Notes: generated by a model not told the origin, from the letters alone. Shown: positions 17,163-26,827, numbered from the stretch's first letter. The stretch is DNA of 64,000 nt from Hyphomicrobium sp. (GCA_019751875.1 JAIEMV010000010.1:53638-117637), one strand, 5' to 3'. Made by a program: numbers and translations.

Positions 17163-18476
17163 TCACTTGGCGCGGATGCTCACGGCTGTGCGGCGATTCT
17201 GGGCCCGTCCCTCGTCCGTTTCATTGTCGGCAACAGGGAACTGGTCGCCATAGCCTTCCGCTTCGACGCGGTCGGCGCTAATCCCGGCGGCGACGATCGC
17301 TTCCATCACTTTTGTGGCGCGCTTGCCTGAAAGATCCAGGTTGTTCTGCGGATCGCCAGTGTTGTCGGTGTAGCCGCCGATTTTCATCTTCACAGCCGGA
17401 TAGGCATTGAGGATGGCGACGATATTGTCGATCTGAGCTTTCGATTCAGATGTCAGCGTCGCCGAACCGGTCTCGAAGGTCAGGCGATCGAAGTTGAACC
17501 AGACGTTTTTGTCGATCGTCGCGTTCGGATCGTTGATGAAGTTGACGATCTTGATTTCGACGCCGTCGGCAGCCCCTTCAATCTCGGATCCGCCCGCGAG
17601 CGCGACCCGCGCCATGCTCGGCGCAGCCGGTGCGGCGGCGGGTGCCGGTGCAGCCGCAGGCTCCGGTGCCGCGGCAGGCTCCGGGGCTGCGGCAGGGGCC
17701 TGGGCCGTCGAGGCCGCCGCCGTCGGAGCTGGCGGTTCGGCTAGTGGTTCGTTCATCTTCTGCCATGCCAGCCAGCCGATGAAGGCGAGGGGTAGCAGCA
17801 GCCAGAGGAACGAGGTGAAGAGGCCATTGTCGCGACCTGCGTAGGCTGCGGGTGCCGGAGCGGCAGCCGGCGTTGGCGCACGCGCGACGGACGCGGTTGT
17901 GACAGGCGTTGCGGCAGTGGTAGCCGGAGCTGCTGCCTTGGCGGAGGAGGTAAGGCCGGCTACGGCCGAGCCTAGACCACTGAGCAGCGCACCCTGTTCC
18001 TGGCCAATCAGACCGGCGAGCGCGGCGCCCGTCACAGCGCCGCCGCCGAAGCGCTTGGAAATCGCTGACAACACGAGCGGGGCGGCGAGGTTGAACAGCG
18101 AGGACGAGGCCTCGGGCTTGATGCCGAGCGCTGCGGCCACTTTATGAACGATCGAAGCCTGCCATACGCCGAACAGCGAACCCATGAGGCGGTTGCCCGA
18201 GAGCATGGCCATGGTGCTCGGAATGCCGCCCGCGAGAAGGCCCTTGATATCCGTGATGCCCGAGCTGTCGCGGGCAACGGCGTTTGCCATATCGGCGATA
18301 TTGGCCATGGCATCGCGGTCGCCGGACTGCTGAACGAGTGCGCCCAGGTACTGTCCGATCATGTCGTTGAGGCCTCGGCCCGCGAGATCTCCATTCAAAC
18401 CAATGACTGGTGCCACGGAATTGAGCAGGCTGGGCGTGACAAGGCCTTTCAGGATCTCGATGACACTGGTCGACAT
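17163..18476 (-). CDS. DUF937-type N-terminus fused to OmpA C-terminal domain
   Basis: This 437-residue protein starts at the ATG at 18476 (MSTSVIEILKG), with GAGGAGA 7 bases upstream. Residues ~1-170 are helical and Gly/Ala-rich, resembling DUF937 proteins (LFNLAAPLVLSAISKRFGGG). An Ala/Pro/Thr linker and one transmembrane helix (FLWLLLPLAFIGWLAWQ, near residue 220) come next. A second Ala/Pro/Glu repeat linker leads to an OmpA-like peptidoglycan-binding domain (about 320-437), with FDRLTFETGSATL, GGYTDNTGDPQNNLDLSGKRA and AQNRRTAVSI. It probably tethers an inner-membrane module to the cell wall. Confidence 0.87.
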   Translation of the reverse strand: MSTSVIEILKGLVTPSLLNSVAPVIGLNGDLAGRGLNDMIGQYLGALVQQSGDRDAMANIADMANAVARDSSGITDIKGLLAGGIPSTMAMLSGNRLMGSLFGVWQASIVHKVAAALGIKPEASSSLFNLAAPLVLSAISKRFGGGAVTGAALAGLIGQEQGALLSGLGSAVAGLTSSAKAAAPATTAATPVTTASVARAPTPAAAPAPAAYAGRDNGLFTSFLWLLLPLAFIGWLAWQKMNEPLAEPPAPTAAASTAQAPAAAPEPAAAPEPAAAPAPAAAPAAPSMARVALAGGSEIEGAADGVEIKIVNFINDPNATIDKNVWFNFDRLTFETGSATLTSESKAQIDNIVAILNAYPAVKMKIGGYTDNTGDPQNNLDLSGKRATKVMEAIVAAGISADRVEAEGYGDQFPVADNETDEGRAQNRRTAVSIRAK

Positions 18477-18660
18477 GGACGTTCTCCTCAACTGACGCAA
18501 CGATTGACCGACTTGGTGAGCGCTCGTTCCCAGTGACGCCCGGGCTCAGTCGGAACCCCCCGGCTCCCCCGTCTCGTCTCAGGCTTCGCTTTCCGGGCCT
18601 TCGCCCGTTGGGAAAAGGCAATAGCCGGACAGCGCGGCCACGCCAAGCGACAAACGGCTC

Positions 18661-19140
18661 TCAAGGGCGATGATAAGGGTGTCCCGTCAGAATCGTAGCG
18701 GCGCGATAGAGCTGCTCAGTGAGCACAACCCTCGCCAAACCATGGGGCAGCGTGAGCGCTCCCAGCGACAGTTTGAGGGCGGGGGCGGAGAGGACCAGGG
18801 GGCCGTGCCCGTCGGGACCACCGATCAGAAACGCACATGCTTTTGTGCCGGCATCGGCAAGGGAGCGCAAATGGGCCGCGAAGGCTTCACTCGTGAGCGG
18901 CTTGCCGGTCACCTCGAGGACAACAAGGGACGCGGTCGCCGCTGCCTTGAGGAGGCGAGATGCCTCTTCAGCCTTTCGCTCGGCGGAGCCGGCGGCGCGG
19001 CTTTCGGCAAAGTCCGTAATGGTCAAGGGGCCCAGCCCGCATGGGCGGCCGGTCTGGTCGAAGCGCTTCTGGTAGCGCGCAATGATGGCCGCTTCGGCTT
19101 CGTCCTTGAGACGGCCGATCGCCAGGATTTCGATGCGCAT
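18661..19140 (-). CDS. rlmH: 23S rRNA pseudouridine-1915 N3-methyltransferase
   Basis: RlmH is a SPOUT-fold enzyme that methylates pseudouridine 1915 of 23S rRNA in assembled 70S ribosomes. The 159-residue protein matches the family length. It carries the SAM-binding knot region FLIGGPDGHGPLV and the diagnostic C-terminal block LPHGLARVVLTEQLYRA ending GHPYHRP. It lies downstream of rsfS and nadD, the conserved alphaproteobacterial order, with a 58-base gap to rsfS. Confidence 0.96.
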   Translation of the reverse strand: MRIEILAIGRLKDEAEAAIIARYQKRFDQTGRPCGLGPLTITDFAESRAAGSAERKAEEASRLLKAAATASLVVLEVTGKPLTSEAFAAHLRSLADAGTKACAFLIGGPDGHGPLVLSAPALKLSLGALTLPHGLARVVLTEQLYRAATILTGHPYHRP

Positions 19141-19198
19141 ACCCTACCCGTGCGCGCAGCCGCGCCTTTAGCTTATCGTAATCGCGCCTGCGCCCTCC

Positions 19199-19615
19199 TC
19201 AATGGGCGGCGTCAACCGGACGGTCCACGGACCACATTTTCTCGAGGTTGTAGAAATCGCGTACCTCGGGCCGGAAGACGTGAATGATGATATCGCCGCT
19301 GTCGACGAGCACCCAGTCACAAGTTTCCATACCCTCCACCCGCACGGTGGGGCATCCGCTGTCCTTGAGCTTTTTGCGGAGCTGATCAGCAATGGCGCCG
19401 ACGTGCCGGTCGGACCGGCCGGAGGCGATGACCATGTAGTCGCCGATAGAGGATTTACCTGCGAGATCGACGGTGACGATCTCTTCGGCCTTGGCTTCAT
19501 CGAGCCACTCGACGACGCCCTTCAGAAGCTCGGCCGAGGCGGCCGCTGCCGGGCTCTCAGGTGCCCTGGCGGCGGTAGAAGCACCCTTAGGGGCTGCTCC
19601 GGTGGATGTTGGCAT
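19199..19615 (-). CDS. rsfS: Ribosome silencing factor RsfS
   Basis: RsfS binds ribosomal protein uL14 and blocks subunit joining when nutrients run low. The 138-residue protein has a ~28-residue Ala/Ser/Pro-rich N-terminal extension, then the conserved core with KAEEIVTVDL, IGDYMVIASGRSDRHV and the ending IIHVFRPEVRDFYNLEKMW. It is the middle gene of nadD-rsfS-rlmH. Confidence 0.96.
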   Translation of the reverse strand: MPTSTGAAPKGASTAARAPESPAAAASAELLKGVVEWLDEAKAEEIVTVDLAGKSSIGDYMVIASGRSDRHVGAIADQLRKKLKDSGCPTVRVEGMETCDWVLVDSGDIIIHVFRPEVRDFYNLEKMWSVDRPVDAAH

Positions 19616-19773
19616 GTGGGGGTCTATGGTCCTTTCTGTTGCTGTCGCGAATGCTGCCGGCGGGGCGGCGGTCTTCGGGTTGGTCCAGCACCAACATTAT
19701 AGAAGATAAGGCGCGGGGGCCCGCTCGGCAACTGATGCCATGGGAAGCTTCGATGCGGATGCGCAACGACTGA

Positions 19774-20412
19774 CTATTCTTCTTTTTCATCAGTTACTTG
19801 GCGCAATGCGGTGGATGAGTGCGGGGCAAGTTCGTTAGACAAGAACGCCCAGGCCGGGGGAGCACGACTCGCAAGGTGGCGCGCCTCGGCTTCGGGCACG
19901 CGGTAAGGGGCAAGGGCTTGAGCGGCCGGTGAGGACAAGGCCTTCCACCGATACCCCGGCCGGTCCACGATGACCATCGGCATGGTTGCGGCAATGCATC
20001 GCCAGTCTTGCCAGCGGTTGAATGTGACGAGGTTGTCGGCTCCCATGATCCAGACAAACCGCACTCCGCTATAGCGGCGCGCGAGAAACTGGAGCGTGAC
20101 CGCGGTGAAGGGTGAGCCCAACGCCTCTTCGAATCCTGTGACGCACATCCGGGGGTGGCGTGCCAGCGCGCGCACCGCGTCGAGGCGATCGCGCAGCGGC
20201 TTCAGCGCACCGCGCGACTTGAGCGGATTGCCGGGCGTCACGATCCACCACACCTCATCGAGGCCGAGACGTTGCAGCGCGACCTCCGCCGCCAGCCGGT
20301 GGCCTTCGTGCGGAGGGTTGAACGATCCGCCCATGACACCGACGCGCCGTCCGCGCGGGGCGGGCGGAGTGGGGATGCCGATGGAACCGAACGACTTCGC
20401 GGAACGGGGCAA
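19774..20412 (-). CDS. nadD: Nicotinate-nucleotide adenylyltransferase
   Basis: NadD adenylates nicotinate mononucleotide in NAD synthesis. The 212-residue protein shows the nucleotidyltransferase motif GGSFNPPHEGHRLAAE and the conserved VWWIVTPGNPLK, FVWIMGADNL and the C-terminal STALRQ (an ISST.R equivalent). The start appears to be TTG at 20412 with GAGG 5 bases upstream; no in-frame ATG lies before the GGSFNPPH motif except the one at the Rossmann strand. In many relatives proA precedes nadD; here a divergent PNPOx-type gene does. Confidence 0.95.
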   Translation of the reverse strand: MPRSAKSFGSIGIPTPPAPRGRRVGVMGGSFNPPHEGHRLAAEVALQRLGLDEVWWIVTPGNPLKSRGALKPLRDRLDAVRALARHPRMCVTGFEEALGSPFTAVTLQFLARRYSGVRFVWIMGADNLVTFNRWQDWRCIAATMPMVIVDRPGYRWKALSSPAAQALAPYRVPEAEARHLASRAPPAWAFLSNELAPHSSTALRQVTDEKEE

Positions 20413-20523
20413 TGCAGCCTCATAACATCAGGTGATGAGGCGGCCCTTCCCGCGCCACCATGGGCGGGCAATGCTATAAGCCGCTTCGGACCACAACCAC
20501 AAAAAGACGAGAAGGAAAACGCC

Positions 20524-21183
20524 ATGAGCCGACTGTACGGACCCGAGCACCGCGCCCTGCAGGACCAGTTCGACAGCCGTCCAATGGCCGATCGCATCGA
20601 AGCGATCGCCATGAAGACCGAGATCACGGACATGGAAAAGGAGTTCCTCGAGGGGCGGGACATGTTTTTCCTGTCGTCCGTCGACGACCGCGGCCGGCCG
20701 ACTGTCTCGTACAAAGGCGGCACGCCGGGTTTCGTGCGCGTCCTCGATGCCCAGACGATTGCGTTCCCAAGCTACGACGGCAACGGGATGTATTTGTCGA
20801 TGGGCAATATCGCGGGCAACCCAGAGGTAGGTCTGCTGTTCATCGATTTCGAAAAGCCATTCCGTTTGCGCCTGCAAGGCCGCGCCGCGCTTTCGCGCGA
20901 TCCCAAGGCTTTGGCAATGTTCAAGGAGGCGGAGCTTGCGGTGGTCGTGAGTGTGAGCGAACTCTGGATGAACTGCCCTCGTTACGTGCACCGATATCAG
21001 AAGGTACAAACGTCACGTTATGCCCCAGCGGATAATGTGGAGACGCCGTTCTGCGAGTGGAAGCGAATTGACGGCATTCAGGACGTGCTGCGTCCGCACG
21101 AGACGGCGGTGGTCGAAAAAGTGGGGCAGATCACCATCGAGGATTGGATGGGCAAGGTGCTCACTGGCGACGAGAAGGCTTGA
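20524..21183 (+). CDS. Pyridoxamine 5'-phosphate oxidase family protein
   Basis: The track ORF begins at 20155, but the ATG at 20524 (MSRLYGPEHRALQDQF), with AAGGA about 8 bases upstream, starts the real 219-residue protein. The upstream part is antisense to nadD. The split-barrel flavin-binding fold is shown by GRDMFFLSSVDDRGRPTVSY, AFPSYDGNGMYLSMGNI and VGLLFIDFEKPFRLRLQG, followed by a C-terminal segment with NCPRYVHRYQ. These proteins bind FMN/F420-like cofactors or haem; the substrate is unknown. Confidence 0.85.
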   Translation: MSRLYGPEHRALQDQFDSRPMADRIEAIAMKTEITDMEKEFLEGRDMFFLSSVDDRGRPTVSYKGGTPGFVRVLDAQTIAFPSYDGNGMYLSMGNIAGNPEVGLLFIDFEKPFRLRLQGRAALSRDPKALAMFKEAELAVVVSVSELWMNCPRYVHRYQKVQTSRYAPADNVETPFCEWKRIDGIQDVLRPHETAVVEKVGQITIEDWMGKVLTGDEKA

Positions 21184-21191
21184 AGCGCAAC

Positions 21192-21986
21192 TCACTCGCA
21201 CCCCTTGCCGTCGAGGAGTTCCTGCCAGACGGCGATGGGAAGAGCCGTGTTGTTGCGGCGGCCGGCGCCGACCATGACGGCGGCGATGCGCAACTGACCA
21301 TTCTCTACGACGAAGAGGGGGCCGCCAGAACTCGCCGGATGCGTGTCACAGTCGTTGAGCCAGATGGGGACCGGCCGATTGGGGCGCAGAAGGCGGCAGC
21401 CGATGTGGGCGAGCAGCTGATAGCGGCGGTCTGAGGGGTAGGCGGCGTGGATGAGAGACTCGCCCGGGTCCCGGGGGCGCAGGTCCGCGACGGCCGCGGG
21501 CTCGATTGCCAGCTTCGTTGTCAGAACGATGGCAGCTGCGTCCTGGTAGAGCGCAGTCAATGGAACTCCATTGGAGTTGCGGACCGGCACGTAAGCATAG
21601 CCTTTCAGAAACCGCAGGCACTTCGCCTTCGCATGGGCAATGTGGTTTTCTCCTCTGACGCCCGCGAGAAAATGAATGTTGTGCGTCGGGTAGGGCTTCG
21701 CTTTCGCATCGTCCATGACGCAGTGGGCGGCCGTGATGACGAGATCTGGCCCCACCAGCGTGCCCGTGCATTGGCCAAGTGAGCGGTAGCCGCCGATGTT
21801 GACTTGGCCAACCGCATCCCAAGGCTGGCCGGTGGCGGCGACAGGTTTGCGATCATCGTTTCCAATGAGCCCCGGCTGCTTGGTCTGGGCGGCGGCAACG
21901 GCAGAAAAGGCAGTGATGCCGGCAACGGCGAGGAGCAGAGCCTTCGGCCGGCCGAACCGCCCATTCTGAATCTTGTTTTTCAACAT
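21192..21986 (-). CDS. Secreted trypsin-like serine protease
   Basis: The track start at 22316 overlaps a plus-strand gene. The ATG at 21986 (MLKNKIQNGRFGRPK) gives 264 residues with a signal peptide ending SAVAAA. The S1-fold catalytic triad is visible: His in VITAAHCV, Asp in QDAAAIVL and Ser in HPASSGGPLF, where ASSGGP replaces the usual GDSGGP. Cysteines around QCTGT and AHC fit a disulphide. The protease is presumably periplasmic or secreted. It converges tightly (8 bases) on the PNPOx-family gene. Confidence 0.85.
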   Translation of the reverse strand: MLKNKIQNGRFGRPKALLLAVAGITAFSAVAAAQTKQPGLIGNDDRKPVAATGQPWDAVGQVNIGGYRSLGQCTGTLVGPDLVITAAHCVMDDAKAKPYPTHNIHFLAGVRGENHIAHAKAKCLRFLKGYAYVPVRNSNGVPLTALYQDAAAIVLTTKLAIEPAAVADLRPRDPGESLIHAAYPSDRRYQLLAHIGCRLLRPNRPVPIWLNDCDTHPASSGGPLFVVENGQLRIAAVMVGAGRRNNTALPIAVWQELLDGKGCE

Positions 21987-22151
21987 CGAGCAAAACCTAT
22001 CGCGGCTTGGCCAACGTGCGCATCTGATTTTGATTGAACGACGGCACCGGTTCGTCCCCACGTTTTTCATCTGTCGCGGTAGGCAGCGCCGATTGATGGA
22101 GGCAGAGTTTCTCCTGTTGATTCTATGAAACAAGGTCGGGAGGCCTGAGAC

Positions 22152-22460
22152 ATGATCAAAATCGTACGCGCTATGACGGGGGCAATCGCCGTCGCCGGCA
22201 TCATGCTGGGGGCTGTCGCATCGGCGGAGGCAAAAGAGTGCGTCCGCAAGGGCGCCGTCGGTGAGGCCGGCTCGGAAAAGGACGCGAAGTTCCAGGTGGA
22301 TGAGGCTCTCTTGCAAGCGGTGGACTGGGGCGCCTGGGCTGCCTGGATGGCGAACGGCACTACGCCTGGCTATTCATTTGGCCCGCGCAAGTACAGCTGC
22401 AGCAAGGGCGGCTCTTGGGGCTGGACTTGCCGCGGTGCAGCGACGATCTGCAAGCTCTGA
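22152..22460 (+). CDS. Small secreted cysteine-containing protein
   Basis: This 102-residue protein has GGGAGG 8 bases before its ATG and a signal peptide ending ASAEA. The mature part contains four Cys (KECVRKG, KYSCSKGG, WTCRGAATICKL) and a Trp-rich centre (VDWGAWAAWMANG). It is divergent from the protease gene. It has a family look common in Hyphomicrobiales exported proteins, but no assigned function. A strong terminator follows. Confidence 0.8.
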   Translation: MIKIVRAMTGAIAVAGIMLGAVASAEAKECVRKGAVGEAGSEKDAKFQVDEALLQAVDWGAWAAWMANGTTPGYSFGPRKYSCSKGGSWGWTCRGAATICKL

Positions 22461-22482
22461 TCGCACGCGATCGACATGTTCG

Positions 22483-22523
22483 AACGGCCGCCGTCGTGCC
22501 CAAACGGTGGCCGTTCTGTTTTT
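22483..22523 (+). terminator. Rho-independent terminator
   Basis: The 12-base stem AACGGCCGCCGT/ACGGTGGCCGTT has one G-T pair and a CGTGCCCAA loop, and is followed by CTGTTTTT. It lies 22 bases after the small secreted protein gene. Confidence 0.9.
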
Positions 22524-22537
22524 GTGTAAAAGGTGAA

Positions 22538-23977
22538 TCAGCTTTCGGCGCGCAGGGCGGAGAGCAGTTCGGGTGTCGGATAGCTGTCAGCGGGCAAGCC
22601 GAGCTTGATCTGCATCGTCTTCACGGCAGCGCGTGTGGCAGCACCGATCTTACCGTCGACTTCACCGACGTCGAAGCCTCGTTTCTTGAGCTGTCGCTGG
22701 AGTTCCTTGGCTTCGTCCGGCGCAAGCACGGCGATCTCACGCTTCGGCTTCTTCATGAGCGGCGCCCCGTCGATGCGCGTCGCCAACCAGGCAGCGGTGA
22801 TCGCGTAGTTCAGTGACTGGTTCCACTGCAAATAGACGTTGAAATTCTCATAAGCGAGGAAGGCCGGGCCAAACCGGCCCATCGGCAGCATGAGGGACGC
22901 CGGCATCGTGTCGTCGGGCAGTGGCGAGCCATCGACACGCGTGACACCCCAGGCAGCCCACTGCGAACGCGGCAGTTTGATCGCGAGATCGGCTTTATCC
23001 CAGGGCAAGTCGCCGGTCAGCACGACCTCTTCGAGCCAGGGCTCGTCGCGGCGCCAGCCGAGATGGGTCATGTAGTTGGCGGTGGAGCCGATGATGTCCG
23101 TGGGGTTGGCGAACAGGTTGATGTCGTTGTCGCCGTCGTAATCGATCGCGTGGGCGAGGTAGCGTGTCGGCAGGAATTGCGTCTGCCCGATTTCGCCAGC
23201 CCAGGAGCCGATCATCGTGTCCGGGGTCATATCGCCGCGATCTATGATCTCGAGTGCGGCCATCAGTTCGGTGCGGAACATCTCTCCGCGGCGGCAGTCG
23301 TACGCCAGCGTCGTCAGAGAATTCAGGATCGGCAGCTTGCCCATCCCCGCGCCGAAGTCGCTTTCGAGCGCCCAAAAACCGGTGATGACGGAGGCCGGAA
23401 CGCCATAGTCCTTGGCGGCACGGGCGAACGCGTCAGCATTCTTCTTGATCTGGGCGCGGCCGTTGGTGACGCGATTGTTGGTCGCCAGTTTGGCTGAGAA
23501 ATCAGTGAAACTCTGGGCGAAGAAGCCCTGTTTGCGATCGCGCGAGATGACGCCGGTGTCGAGCGTGCGGCCATTGAGGGCAAGCGAGATCGTGCGTGCG
23601 GAGATGCCGGCGGCGGCAGCATCCTTGCGGAAGCGCGCGAGCCAGGTTTCGAAACCGACCTCGTTCTTGCAGTTGGCGGGCTTGGCCTTCGGCGGCAGGC
23701 CCGAGGTGGCATACTTTTCGGCAAGTGGGTTCGGCGTGCCGGGGCCGGGGACCTGGCGCGCGAGGGCGGCATTGTTGCCGGCAGCGGCAGTGGTTCGGAC
23801 AGAGGCGCCGGGTTCAAGATGCTGCACTGCGGGGGACTTCGGCTTCACCGGCGCCGACTTGACAGTTGGTGGGCCGAATTCGATGCCTTGGGCGAGGGCC
23901 CGTTCCATGTATGCAGCCGGGGCGACCAGCATTCCAATGCCGGACGCGACTGCGGCGACGAGACGTGGGAAAGACAT
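22538..23977 (-). CDS. Lytic murein transglycosylase with peptidoglycan-binding domain
   Basis: The ATG at 23977 (MSFPRLVAAVASGIG), with GAGG 7 bases upstream, is preferred over 24013. The 479-residue protein has a signal peptide, a Pro/Ala-rich linker to about residue 100, and an SLT_2 catalytic domain. The catalytic Glu is in VITGFWALESDFG, followed by LTTLAYDCRRGEMF, GEIGQTQFLPTRYL and IDYDGDNDINL. A C-terminal PG_binding_1 domain (about 410-479) has KELQRQLKKRGFDVGEVDGKIG. It is the long-form paralogue of the enzyme at 14443-15255. Confidence 0.93.
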   Translation of the reverse strand: MSFPRLVAAVASGIGMLVAPAAYMERALAQGIEFGPPTVKSAPVKPKSPAVQHLEPGASVRTTAAAGNNAALARQVPGPGTPNPLAEKYATSGLPPKAKPANCKNEVGFETWLARFRKDAAAAGISARTISLALNGRTLDTGVISRDRKQGFFAQSFTDFSAKLATNNRVTNGRAQIKKNADAFARAAKDYGVPASVITGFWALESDFGAGMGKLPILNSLTTLAYDCRRGEMFRTELMAALEIIDRGDMTPDTMIGSWAGEIGQTQFLPTRYLAHAIDYDGDNDINLFANPTDIIGSTANYMTHLGWRRDEPWLEEVVLTGDLPWDKADLAIKLPRSQWAAWGVTRVDGSPLPDDTMPASLMLPMGRFGPAFLAYENFNVYLQWNQSLNYAITAAWLATRIDGAPLMKKPKREIAVLAPDEAKELQRQLKKRGFDVGEVDGKIGAATRAAVKTMQIKLGLPADSYPTPELLSALRAES

Positions 23978-24226
23978 TCGTGGTCCTCTGAATAACCGAA
24001 TGCGGTCACTCATCCCGACGGGTATGGCGACGTCAAGACCGAGCTAACTTAAAAAATCCTGGGCGCGTGGCGATCCGGCAGGCTCCGCGGAAGGTGTGCC
24101 GTGGCGACGCTCCCTCGCAGTAACAGGTGGAACGATGTGCAAATCCCATGTCGAGCAGTAGGTTAAACGACGAAACCGGCCGCATAGAAGCAGCCGGCCT
24201 CGCAAATCGCGCGTACGTAACGACGG

Positions 24227-24802
24227 TCACCGTTTGCCGCGACCTTTGTCTTCGCCGCCCATCATGCTCGATTGCGCTTCCATCCAGGACGAGAGGGCCT
24301 GCTGCCAGCTCTTCTGCCACATCTCGGCTGCCTGCATCCAGAACTGCAGAGGCGCGGTGGGCAGAGTGCCAAAGTCAGGCATGTTCTTCATGTCCAGCCC
24401 CGGCATTCCTGACATTCCCGGCATGTTACCGAAGTTGGGAAACTGGAACGGTGAGCCATTCCCGCTCGGTACCATCTGCAATCCGGCACCCGGATTCTTC
24501 ACCTGCTGCTCCCAGGCATCCATGACCTGATCGAGCACCTGGATCTGCATCTTGGACGCCTGCTGCATCTGTTGACGGGTCATGTCGACCAACTCGGCCG
24601 GCCAGCCCATAGCCTTAGCGGCAGCGCCCATTTTGTCGAAAACCTTATTGCCGTGCCGTTCGGCCTGATTGGCCGCATCCTGGCGCCAGTCGCACATGGC
24701 TTCAAAGGCGGACGTCAGCGCGGACTGAACCTCTTCGCTCACTCCAGCCGCGCTCAGTGCGTCCTTGAAACCTTTGCCGCGGGAACTCGCAGATCCTGCC
24801 AT
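24227..24802 (-). CDS. Phasin-like / PHA-granule-type helical protein
   Basis: The ATG at 24802 (MAGSASSRGKGF) has GGAGG 7 bases upstream; the longer track ORF reaches into the lepA promoter. The 191-residue protein is largely helical. The N-terminal ~110 residues are rich in Gln and Met (MTRQQMQQASKMQIQVLDQV), a Met/Gly/Pro/Asn-rich middle has NMPGMSGMPGLDMKNMP, and a Trp-rich amphipathic C-terminus carries FWMQAAEMWQKSWQQAL. This pattern resembles proteins associated with polyhydroxyalkanoate granules or synthase. No specific family is certain. It is divergent from lepA. Confidence 0.6.
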   Translation of the reverse strand: MAGSASSRGKGFKDALSAAGVSEEVQSALTSAFEAMCDWRQDAANQAERHGNKVFDKMGAAAKAMGWPAELVDMTRQQMQQASKMQIQVLDQVMDAWEQQVKNPGAGLQMVPSGNGSPFQFPNFGNMPGMSGMPGLDMKNMPDFGTLPTAPLQFWMQAAEMWQKSWQQALSSWMEAQSSMMGGEDKGRGKR

Positions 24803-24969
24803 GTCATTTCCTCCAGTTAAATTATCGGTTTCCGGCATTGTGGCATACACGATATCAGGTGGCCAGTCTCGGCGGTGATCCGCCTTCTGCCTGATCCGTA
24901 CTGCGGCGGTTCGACGATGACTGGACAACGCCCCTTTTGCCGGGGAAACCCAAGTGCTATCAGCCGCGC

Positions 24970-26772
24970 ATGACAGATATCTCATTAATCCGAAACTTCT
25001 CCATCATCGCCCACATCGACCACGGCAAGTCGACGCTGTCGGACCGGTTAATACAGCTGTGCGGCAACGTCTCAGATCGTGAGATGAAGGCGCAGATCCT
25101 CGACAGCATGGACATCGAGCGGGAGCGCGGCATCACCATCAAGGCGCAGACCGTACGCCTCGATTACAAGGCGAAGAACGGAAAGGTCTATCAGCTCAAT
25201 CTGATGGACACACCCGGCCACGTGGACTTTGCCTATGAGGTCTCGCGATCACTTGCCGCATGCGAAGGCGCAATCCTGGTCGTGGATGCGAGCCAGGGCG
25301 TGGAAGCGCAGACGCTCGCCAACGTTTACCAGGCTCTCGACAATAATCTCGAAATCCTGCCGGTGCTGAACAAGATCGACTTGCCGTCGGCAGATGCCGA
25401 TCGCGTCAAACAGCAGATCGAGGACGTCATCGGCATCGATGCCTCGGATGCGATCGGCGTATCGGCCAAAACCGGCCTCAACGTCGAAGCCGTACTGGAG
25501 GCCATTGTCGATCGGCTGCCACCGCCGAAAGGTGATCGCAACAAGCCGTTGAAGGCAATGCTGATCGACAGCTGGTATGACGCCTATCTCGGGGTCGTGG
25601 TTCTGGTGCGAGTCATCGAGGGCACGCTCAAAAAAGGTCAGCGCATCAAAATGATGTCGACCGATGGCACGTATCCGGTCGAGCGCGTCGGCATTTTTCG
25701 CCCCAAGCAGGAGATGCTCGCGGAACTGGGTCCGGGTGAGATCGGGTTCTTCACGGGCGCGATCAAGGAAGTGGCCGATACGCGCGTGGGCGACACGATC
25801 ACCGACGAAAAGAACCCGACAGCAGAGGCGCTGCCCGGCTTCAAGCCGGCGCAACCGGTGGTGTTCTGCGGTCTGTTTCCCGTCGATGCCGCGGATTTCG
25901 AAGATCTGCGCGAGGCAATGGCGAAGCTGCGGCTCAACGATGCGAGTTTTTCGTTCGAGACCGAAAGCTCTGCGGCACTCGGGTTCGGCTTCCGCTGTGG
26001 CTTCCTCGGGCTGTTGCACCTCGAAATCATCACGGAACGGCTGGTGCGCGAGTTCAATCTCGATCTCATCACCACGGCACCGTCGGTCATCTATCATCTG
26101 CACATGAAGGACGGCACGGTCATCGAAATGCATAACCCGGCTGATATGCCAGAGGTCATGAAGATCGATCACATCGAGGAGCCGTGGATCGAGGCAACGA
26201 TCCTCGTGCCCGACGATTACCTTGGTGCGGTCCTGAAACTTTGCCAGGACCGTCGTGGGCGGCAGAAGACTCTCACGTACGTCGGCTCACGCGCGATGCT
26301 CGTCTACGAACTGCCGCTGAACGAAGTGGTTTTTGACTTTTATGACCGCCTTAAAAGCGTGTCGCGCGGATATGCGTCGTTCGACTATCACATCCAGGGC
26401 TACGAAGAGGGCGACCTCGTCAAACTGTCGATCCTGGTCAACAGTGAGCCTGTGGATGCCCTGTCGATCATCGTGCACCGCGCACGAGCGGAGAGCCGCG
26501 GCCGATCGATGTGCGAGAAGCTGAAGGAACTGATCCCGCCGCATCTGTTCCAGATTCCCATTCAGGCTGCGATCGGCGCCAAGGTGATTGCCCGCGAGAC
26601 GATCAAGGCGCTGCGCAAGGACGTTCTGGCGAAATGCTACGGCGGCGATATCTCACGCAAGCGCAAGCTGCTCGACAAGCAGAAGGCGGGCAAGAAGAAG
26701 ATGCGCGAGTTCGGCAAGGTCGAAATCCCGCAGGAAGCCTTCATCGCCGCTCTCAAGATGGATGAGAATTGA
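24970..26772 (+). CDS. lepA: Elongation factor 4 (LepA)
   Basis: LepA is a ribosome-associated GTPase implicated in back-translocation and initiation. The ATG at 24970 ([19 protein letters not shown]) matches the universal family N-terminus, so the 11-residue track extension is dropped. The 600-residue protein has the P-loop AHIDHGKST, switch region [20 protein letters not shown] and NKIDLPSAD. The EF-G-like domains and the LepA-specific C-terminus ([20 protein letters not shown]) follow. No lepB lies next to it; the next gene is a convergent PepSY protein. Confidence 0.98.
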   Translation: MTDISLIRNFSIIAHIDHGKSTLSDRLIQLCGNVSDREMKAQILDSMDIERERGITIKAQTVRLDYKAKNGKVYQLNLMDTPGHVDFAYEVSRSLAACEGAILVVDASQGVEAQTLANVYQALDNNLEILPVLNKIDLPSADADRVKQQIEDVIGIDASDAIGVSAKTGLNVEAVLEAIVDRLPPPKGDRNKPLKAMLIDSWYDAYLGVVVLVRVIEGTLKKGQRIKMMSTDGTYPVERVGIFRPKQEMLAELGPGEIGFFTGAIKEVADTRVGDTITDEKNPTAEALPGFKPAQPVVFCGLFPVDAADFEDLREAMAKLRLNDASFSFETESSAALGFGFRCGFLGLLHLEIITERLVREFNLDLITTAPSVIYHLHMKDGTVIEMHNPADMPEVMKIDHIEEPWIEATILVPDDYLGAVLKLCQDRRGRQKTLTYVGSRAMLVYELPLNEVVFDFYDRLKSVSRGYASFDYHIQGYEEGDLVKLSILVNSEPVDALSIIVHRARAESRGRSMCEKLKELIPPHLFQIPIQAAIGAKVIARETIKALRKDVLAKCYGGDISRKRKLLDKQKAGKKKMREFGKVEIPQEAFIAALKMDEN

Positions 26773-26775
26773 AGG

Positions 26776-26806
26776 CAAAAAAGGCGGCCCGTCAGGCCGC
26801 CTTTTT
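26776..26806. terminator. Bidirectional terminator between lepA and the PepSY gene
   Basis: The stem AGGCGGCC/GGCCGCCT has a CGTCA loop, flanked by AAAAAA on the left and TTTTT on the right. It serves lepA on the plus strand and the convergent PepSY gene on the minus strand. Confidence 0.9.
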
Positions 26807-26827
26807 GCGCTCTTCGGGCGGCGTGGC

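Noticed and set aside
25249-26172. 307-residue minus-strand ORF
   Set aside because: It is antisense to lepA, rich in His/Arg/Asp as typical for shadow frames.
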